A stretch of 64,000 nucleotides of DNA, taken from Lathyrus oleraceus (lineage: Eukaryota; Streptophyta; Magnoliopsida; Fabales; Fabaceae). Location: contig NC_066579.1 in the NCBI RefSeq assembly GCF_024323335.1, forward strand, positions 251,775,575 through 251,839,574, written 5' to 3'. The translations under genes and the position numbers were made by a program. The notes beneath the pieces were generated by a model that was not told the origin of the DNA, did no database searches, and worked only from the letters and a program-made list of their open reading frames with translations. Positions 57,761 to 64,000 of the stretch are shown here, one piece after another. Numbering within the stretch: the first letter of the stretch is position 1; each line of letters opens with the position of its first letter.

Positions 57761-59068
57761 ACACAAAGCAAGACTGAGAATTGAACTTCATTCTCCAAAT
57801 ATACAAGTCTCAAGGTGGTTCAGGTATCTTATTATGGTCCTCAATTCATCAGTGGAAGATTCAGAGCTCCCAGAGTGTGCATCTGGATTTAATCAGGAAA
57901 TTAGGGTTTCGTGGCTACCTGCAACATGAAATGTTTGGTTGGAAGTGAAAGAGCTTATCCATTTCATGATTGGAGAGGCATCTTGGTCTAGGAAGACTCA
58001 CATTTATCTCAGAAAGATCCATTGGCAATCAGTGCAATCAGTTCTTGATCATTTTGCCCTAAAATTAGGGTTTCGTATAAAATCGGTTAATTTCTGATTC
58101 CTTGGGTGAAACTCTTTTCCATGGCCCTCCATATGTCCACAAGGGTCTACATACAAAAAATCAGCTCTTTATTTGAGCCAGAGGTGCTTTAATTGATCAA
58201 TGGAATCGGGAATCAAACAGTTTGGGAAAAGTCAACTGTGGGGCCAGAAAAGTCAACTCCTGACATTTTAAAAGTGGAATCTCAAAATTTATGCCTAAGG
58301 GAGCCTACATGTGAAATTTGATCAAGGTTGGATCATGGATTCATCATTTAATCAGAAGTTGGAAAAGTTACTAAATTTAGAAATGATTGACTTTCCATTT
58401 AGGGCAAGATTTCATGGTTGTTGCACCAACTTTAAGCCCATTTTCCATTAATATGAAAGCTCCATTTGAAAAGTTCTCCAACATGAAAGTTGTTCCTCTT
58501 GTTCCAAGCTTTCTAGATATATAAAGTTTGTTTCATTTGGATTAAAATTGAGAAAGTTATGCTTGGTAAAAGTGAGATATTATTTTAGGACACTTGGAAA
58601 ATTTTCTAAGTCCAAATTCTTCAAGATTTGTCAAGACTTATGGGCCAGTTTTCTTGCACTTCAAGGCATCTTTTGAAAATACTTTCTTCATGACAATTGT
58701 ACCTTGACATGTCCTCTTTTACACCTTTTTGGAATCATCCTATTTGGATCATTGGTTTGAGAGATGCATTCATCTAAAGTTGGCATCATGGACTGAATTT
58801 TTAGGCAGCATTTAGGCCAAACTGGCCCAACCATTTTGCAGATGATGAGACACGATTTCATGGCCATTTTTCACCTTTTTCCACTCATCATTTCAACTTG
58901 TGTCCAACATGAAAGATGTTAAGCTCCATGCCCTCTTCCTACTGTTTGCATTGCCTTGCCATTTGGTCATGTATACATCAAGATACAAGGTCACAAAGTC
59001 ACCTTTTTGGATTGTTTTTATGCTGCACAAGACAACCAAGTCAGACCACAAAAACGACCAGTCCATTC
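57761..59068. other. Non-coding sequence between element C 3'UTR and element E
   Basis: No gene. The style (AAAAGTCAACT motifs, TTTGATCAAGGTTGGATC) resembles the U3 part of Ogre-type LTRs. It may be the start of a 3' LTR of element C cut off by element E, but I could not find a clear TG start, PPT or match to the 5' LTR remnant. Confidence 0.4.
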
Positions 59069-59124
59069 TGTAGCACCTCAAATTTGCACCCCCCATTCAT
59101 GCATTCACTTCATTTTTAGGTCAT

Positions 59125-59166
59125 TAACATTACATTAACATTGCATTAACATTGCATCTTGCATTG
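59125..59166. repeat. Short direct repeat ATTAACATTGC-type
   Basis: Three to four copies of an 11-12 bp unit (ACATTAACATTGC variants) near the LTR start, followed by CATTGCATCTTG. Confidence 0.7.
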
Positions 59167-60077
59167 CATCTTGGCAACTAGAGTTGGCATCAAGAGAATT
59201 CACCTGTGCAAAGAGAGCAAGTATTCTCATTAAGATGAAAGCCACATGATTGTTCTAAAGAGCTTATATGAACCAAGGGTTCATTTTGAAGCAACTTTGC
59301 CAAGTGCTAGAGGCTCAAAAGTCATAAGTACATGTCCAGGTCATCTGAGGCCCATAAAAGTCAACTGCAAGTCAACTGAGGGCTAGGAGGTGGAGAAATG
59401 GTTGGAGATACTTCATTCATGTCCAAAAGAGGTTTATTCATCATGTCAAACATCTACATTGGAGAATCTGAAGCCAGATCAAAAGTTTCCCAAAATGGAA
59501 AGTGACCTGTAATTTCAAGTTTCCAAAAATGGCAAGTTTTTGGACCACATTCAACTTGACTTTCCAACATCAAAGAAGCTTCAAATGAAAATTTGTCCAA
59601 CATGAAAGTTGAAGATCTTTATCTCCCATTTCCAAAAAGTCCAAGATCAGGAGCATCTGATGAATGGTTGAGAAGTTATGAGCAAATGATCACCAAGTGT
59701 GCATGAAGCTTCAAAGTGCCATAACTTTTGATTCAAAACTCCAATTTGAACCACTCTTTTTGCATATTGCATGTCATGACCAATATTTTCCAAATCCATC
59801 ATTGCATTGCATGAAATTTAATCACATGATCATTTGTTCATGCATGTCTATTTTGGAGGGAAAATGAAGAATTTAAATTTGGTGCATCATACATGAAAAA
59901 TTCCAATGCCATTTTGTTCATGAACTGATTTTAAGTGACTCTACACCTCCACATAACACTGTTCACGTGTGCCTTGCCATGCATAGGTGTTTTTACTAAT
60001 TTTGCCATGCACCTAATTTTGCATTAAACTTTCATTAGCCAAGCCTAAGTATCATTAGCAAAGTAATTAGCATGTGG

Positions 60078-60084
60078 TATAAAG
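60078..60084 (+). promoter_or_regulatory. Putative TATA box of element E LTR
   Basis: TATAAAG about 1.01 kb into the LTR, with TCTAGATCTAGA about 40 bp downstream, as in the D LTRs. Confidence 0.55.
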
Positions 60085-60708
60085 GCTTAATCATAACAGA
60101 ATTGTTAATTGGAACACATTCTAGATCTAGATCACATTTTTCCCTCCAATTTTTCTCTCAATCCAAATTCAAAAATTCTTCACATAACACTTGATTTTTA
60201 TTGCATAATCTTGTTCTTGGATCATCATATAGTAGGAATTGAGTGTTGGATTGAAGAATTTCACCAAGATTCAAGCACATTGAGCTCAAAAACATGAAGA
60301 TGGAAGGTGCAATTTGATCAAGATCCAAGCCATTTCAAGCATCCATTCGTGTGCAAAGCTTCATATCAAGGTTGGAGGAGAAGATTTGGAGTTGGAGAAG
60401 ACTTGAATCCACTGTTTCCATTGACTGTTCTTCAAGAGGTCAGAAATTCGATCCTCTTAATTCTTGTTTTTATTACCATAATTGTGTAGATCTTGGAACA
60501 CTGATCATTCTGATATAAAATTCATTGAAAACGGTTGAGAATTGCATGAGATATGTTCGTTTAAAGTTTTGCCATGAAATTTTCTTTTCTTCGATTTGCA
60601 TTTGTTAGTGAGAACTAGGTTTAATGGAGGTTAGATTCATGTTGTGCTTGAAGAGACGAGTCCATTGATGTAGGCTATGCCAATTTCTGCAAAAAATTGT
60701 TGAGGTGC

Positions 60709-60766
60709 ACTGTACAGCCACCGTCTCAGCGAAGGAGACGGTGGAAACCACCGTCCCTGCACAGTG
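60709..60766 (+). repeat. Structured RNA-like element with alternative hairpins in element E LTR
   Basis: CCACCGTCTC (60718-60727) pairs perfectly with GAGACGGTGG (60735-60744). ACGGTGG (60738-60744) can instead pair with CCACCGT (60748-60754). CACTGTACAG before and CTGCACAGTG after form an outer stem with one mismatch. The position corresponds to the CCGTCTTC/GAAGACGG hairpin of D. Confidence 0.75.
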
Positions 60767-63089
60767 TCGCCGCCGTCTGAACATTAATGCTAGGGTTTAC
60801 TATGTTGGCTGCCACGCGTTCATTCCTGTTGGCAAAATGATAGGCCAAGGCTTGTTTGACTCGTCCACGCTTGCATTGACCGGCTGACTAGGCTGCCACT
60901 TCAATTAGTGAAGTGCACCGTTTTGGCTGAACCTCGCTTCGATTCCCAGCGAGTGACATTTCATTTTTCTTTTGATTCCCTTAGTCCTAACGACCGCATT
61001 TTAGTGATACCTGGTTCGATCCTCACATGATGCATTTCCATTTTTCATTACAAATTCCATTTTCAACATTAATTTCATATTATTTCTAAATATTTTCATG
61101 CAACTTGTAAAATTCATAAAAAATTGAAAATAACTCCAAATTGAATGCAATTTTTTCTCACATGATCAGTTGAATGTCTATTATTTTGTGGTTGTGATTT
61201 CATGATTTTATCATTTCTGGAATTTTAATTGTGTTGGCTTCTTTGAACATGTATCCAAATGTGACATGTTGTACCAATTCTATTGTGAAATGCTCATACA
61301 TTGGCCAACTGATTTGAAATTTGGTATGCTGATTCCCAACATGTTGCATGATTTTTGAGGCTTGGTTGTGCATTTCTATCATTTTCCATCTCTATTTTAG
61401 GCACATGGATGCATGGTGTGACAATGTGTGTCACACAATTTGATGTCATACTTGTTCATTTTCATTTCTAGGTCAATTGAGCTCTGTTGATTCTAATTTT
61501 TGGCATGATGATTGTATTTGACATGTTGTATGCACATAAATTTTTTCATGATTGTTTGATTCATTTCTGTTTTAATATGGAATTTTGATTCTTGATGTCC
61601 AATTGTGAGCTTTGTAATTGCCTTTGCCATATCTTGCTCATGTGATGACCTTGCTTTATGCTTTAGACTTGGTCCTTTTTAGTACATGTTCTTACTTGAA
61701 TAAGTATGCTTCATGTTGAATATTGGTTGTTGTTTTGACTTTTTGCTTTTCCTTTGACCCTAGTCTCGGTACTAGTGGTTTGTACTCATCTTGTGAGCTT
61801 TGTATTTCAGGTTTAAGCTTAGCTCTAGTGGTTGATGCAATCTTATGACTTGAGATGCAAATTATTTTGTACACTAACCTTGGTTGTGTTGTAGGTTCCT
61901 TGGAGATGAACTCACTTGTGTTGTTGACTTGCCTTGTGTACATATTGGTTGTAACATTGTTGTGTCTGATTGATTCGTCTGAGTGTGAATATTGACTTGT
62001 TTGACTTTTTTACAGGTACTTTAGTTGCTTTAGCTCATTGCTTGAGTTGTGCTTTGCTTGTGGTTGGCATACCACCTAGGTAATCATCCTCTAACTCCAT
62101 GTAGTCTGGAAGCCCTGTCATTTCTTTTGGCAGGCATTTGGCTAAAGTCCTCCTTAAGAGGCAATGTTTGTGATTGTTTACTCATTGTGCCATGTTACTT
62201 AAGTCCTCCTAAGTGAAGAGGCAATTGGCAGATAGAAGGGACTAGCAGTCAGTCCCCTGCTAATCGTTTGAGTCGTTCATTATGCTCGCACCACGTGCTG
62301 AGGCTCTTGAACCTAACCCAAGATCCTTGTATAGAGTCGGTCAAGTGGAGTAGGGTCCCACATTCTGGATCCCCACGTTTTCATTGATTGAAGCTCACCC
62401 AGGCCCGGGTTAAGAGCTATGAGGTCCAATCCTCATTACCTTTCATTTGCTCACCCTGACGGTCAATGTCAGTGGTTAAGAGCCTTAGATACCTTTCCAA
62501 TTGGCTTGTTTGTCGAGGTTGATATGACCCTTTGACTAAAGCCCGACTTGTTTGTCGAGGTTGATATGCCCCTTGACTAAAGCCTTACCCTTGGATGTTT
62601 GAGCCCTCTTGTTGGTGTGTTTATTTCATGTTATATGTTTTTGTGTGTGGTGATTGTATCCCTATAGGTTTGCTAGACTTCGCATAGTCTCTCGTTTGCA
62701 TGTCAATTCAGGTAGCACAGTTCCTTCGTCTAGGACTTCCTTTCTTACGTGAGCTTTCCTAAAACACAAACAAACATTATCTTCCCTTAAGGACACGTTA
62801 ACTCCTTCTACTACAGGTGAGTAAGTCTCCCAAGGTTGAGCATCCGTCAGATTGCGTAGTAACGTTGTTCACTTAAAAAACACAAAACAAATAGAAATAG
62901 TTTAGTCGAACTACGACAACTCTGATTCTCATGTCCGGATGAGATACGTAGGCACAAGATGCAATGTCTTGTCGAGTTTGACTGACAACTAACTTTGATC
63001 CTTTTCTCTCGCCCTCGTTGCGATCGAGACCTTCCTTTTCTCTTGCCCTAGTTGTAATCGAGACCCTTCTTCTTTTAGTGTGCGTTTGT

Positions 63090-63365
63090 CCGGAGTCCGA
63101 TGTAAGTCCAACGATTGGCATTCGGTTTCCTGTTTGTTTGTTGTTTGTTAGGAGTCTGATGTAAGCCCAGCGATTGGCCTTCGGTTTCCTGTTTTGTTTG
63201 GTGTGTGTTAGGAGATAGATGTAAGACCATTGATTGGCTATCTGTTTCCCGTTTCTTTTGTGGAGTTGGATGTAAGACCAGCGATTGGCATTCCGTTTCC
63301 AGTTGTGTTTGTTCGAAGTTGGATGTAAGACCAGCGATTGGCATTCCGTTTCCAGTTGTGTGTTT
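63090..63365 (+). repeat. LTR subrepeats in element E, five copies of about 55-60 bp
   Basis: Units around GATGTAAGACCAGCGATTGG, starting near 63090, 63150, 63210, 63262 and 63316; the last two are nearly identical. They are the counterpart of the A and D LTR subrepeats. Confidence 0.88.
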
Positions 63366-63828
63366 CGGTTGACGTCTCAGCGTCTCTGGTTTAGCGTTTT
63401 GTTTCGGCGTGCGTTAGCCGAGCTACGAGTGCTCTGATTCTTTCTCTGGTTAGAGAAGATACGTATGCATAGGACGCGATGTCCTAGCGAGCACGTTTCC
63501 CATTCCCCCGAACTACATCGACTCTGATGTTTGTTTCCAACAAAATACGTAGGCCCAGGATGCGATATCCTGCCGAGTCCGCTTTCTCCGTCTTCCTTCA
63601 CCTTGTGTTTATTTCCAATGCATTCTTTGAGCAGTTATTCGGCAACCTTATTCTTTTCTTTTGAGCGTGGATCCCGTCGAGTACGACGGACGTGAGAGGT
63701 GCTAATACCTTCCCCTTGCGTAACCGACTCCCGATCCTAGCAATCTCTGGTCGTAAGAGCATTCCTTTCCCTTTTTCAAGTTTACTTCAAGCGTTTCCTT
63801 TCCCTCCTTTGGGATAAATAACGCACGG

Positions 63829-63838
63829 TGGCGGCTCT
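63829..63838 (+). promoter_or_regulatory. Truncated PBS-like sequence in U5 of element E
   Basis: TGGCGGCTCT then GTGTC, preceded by GGGATAAATAACGCACGG; one base from the PBS over ten positions. Confidence 0.7.
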
Positions 63839-63878
63839 GTGTCTTTTCCTGTCGGTTGTTTTTCGCGTATGCGACAGC

Positions 63879-63896
63879 TGGCGACTCTGCTGGGGA
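63879..63896 (+). promoter_or_regulatory. Element E primer-binding site
   Basis: TGGCGACTCTGCTGGGGA, two bases after the LTR end; proves this LTR is a 5' LTR. Confidence 0.94.
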
Positions 63897-64000
63897 CTAT
63901 AAAAAGTTGACCTCTTGCTGGTCCATCTTCCCTAAGCGAGTCGATCCTAGCGCTCTTTAGGATAGTTGTGGTTGCTTTTACTGCTTTATTTATTGCATTT

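Larger units (their letters stand above)
59069..63876 (+). repeat. Element E 5' LTR (4.81 kb)
   Basis: Starts TGTAGCACCTCAAATTTG and ends TGCGACA just before the PBS. Contains a TATA box (60078-60084), TCTAGATCTAGA palindrome (60120-60131), structured region (60709-60766), T-arm-like motifs (60933-60953 and 61013-61022), conserved GAGGCAAT and GGTTAAGAGCTATGAGG blocks (62150-62430), subrepeats (63090-63365), GGTGCTAATACCTTCCCC (63697) and the U5 PBS-like block (63829-63838). Short ORFs in it are incidental. Confidence 0.92.
59069..64000 (+). mobile_element. Element E: Ogre-like element, 5' end only
   Basis: Plus-strand element starting with a complete 5' LTR and PBS; the window ends about 100 bp into the leader. 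The U3 part is similar in reverse orientation to the A and D LTRs, while its end (GCGACA, two-base PBS spacer) resembles B and C. CATTC (59064-59068) would be the left target-site duplication. Confidence 0.88.

Noticed and set aside
59069..63876. 3' LTR of element C
   Set aside because: A perfect PBS follows at 63879, so it is the 5' LTR of a new element; it does not match the 5' LTR remnant of C.

Overview
The window is plant nuclear DNA made almost entirely of nested LTR retrotransposons. I found no intact host gene. The dominant elements are Ty3/gypsy elements of the Tat/Ogre type. They have LTRs of about 5 kb, an extra ORF (ORF1) before gag, a primer-binding site TGGCGACTCTGCTGGGGA, a small intron between protease and reverse transcriptase, two RNase H regions, and long repeat-rich 3' untranslated regions. 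Ogre elements with LTRs this large are characteristic of Fabeae legumes (pea, vetch, faba bean, lentil, Lathyrus), so a Fabeae genome is the best guess. This is inferred from element type and not proved.

Layout, left to right. Element A (1-17694, minus strand) is a nearly full Ogre. From its 5' end at 17694 it has the 5' LTR, PBS, leader, ORF1, gag, protease, intron, RT/RNase H, integrase and 3'UTR; its 3' LTR lies left of the window. A sits inside the gag gene of element B (17695-22121, minus strand), a different Tat-type element with a 2.3 kb LTR. To the right of B is a broken fragment of a host bHLH transcription-factor gene of the MYC/JAM type (22124-22761). Element C (plus strand, about 23068-25212 and 50494 to about 57.8-59.0 kb) is an older, decayed Ogre-like copy. 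It is split by element D (25213-50488, minus strand, target-site duplication ATATC). D is a deletion derivative of the A family: it keeps LTRs, PBS, leader hairpins, intron and 3'UTR, but has lost ORF1, most of gag/protease and most of pol. D is itself interrupted by element S (31979-39947, minus strand, duplication GATAC), a Sirevirus-type Ty1/copia element. S has a broken gag, a pol reduced to its two ends and an envelope-like ORF. Element E (59069-64000, plus strand) begins with a complete 4.8 kb 5' LTR and PBS and runs off the right edge.

Relative order from nesting: C before D before S; B before A. Every internal gene inspected carries nonsense codons, yet only one clear frameshift was found. 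D and S have LTR pairs that agree except for about 1-2% of bases in the parts compared by eye, so both moved recently although neither encodes a complete machinery. They were presumably mobilised in trans by relatives.

The most interesting non-coding signals are these. (1) The 3'UTR repeats of A, D and C repeatedly carry a motif complementary to the element's own PBS. (2) A second truncated PBS-like sequence is conserved in U5 of every LTR. (3) A protease stop codon is fused to the intron donor site in A, C and D. (4) Hairpin clusters occur in LTRs and leaders with the stem conserved but the sequence changed. (5) tRNA B-box-like motifs occur inside the LTRs.
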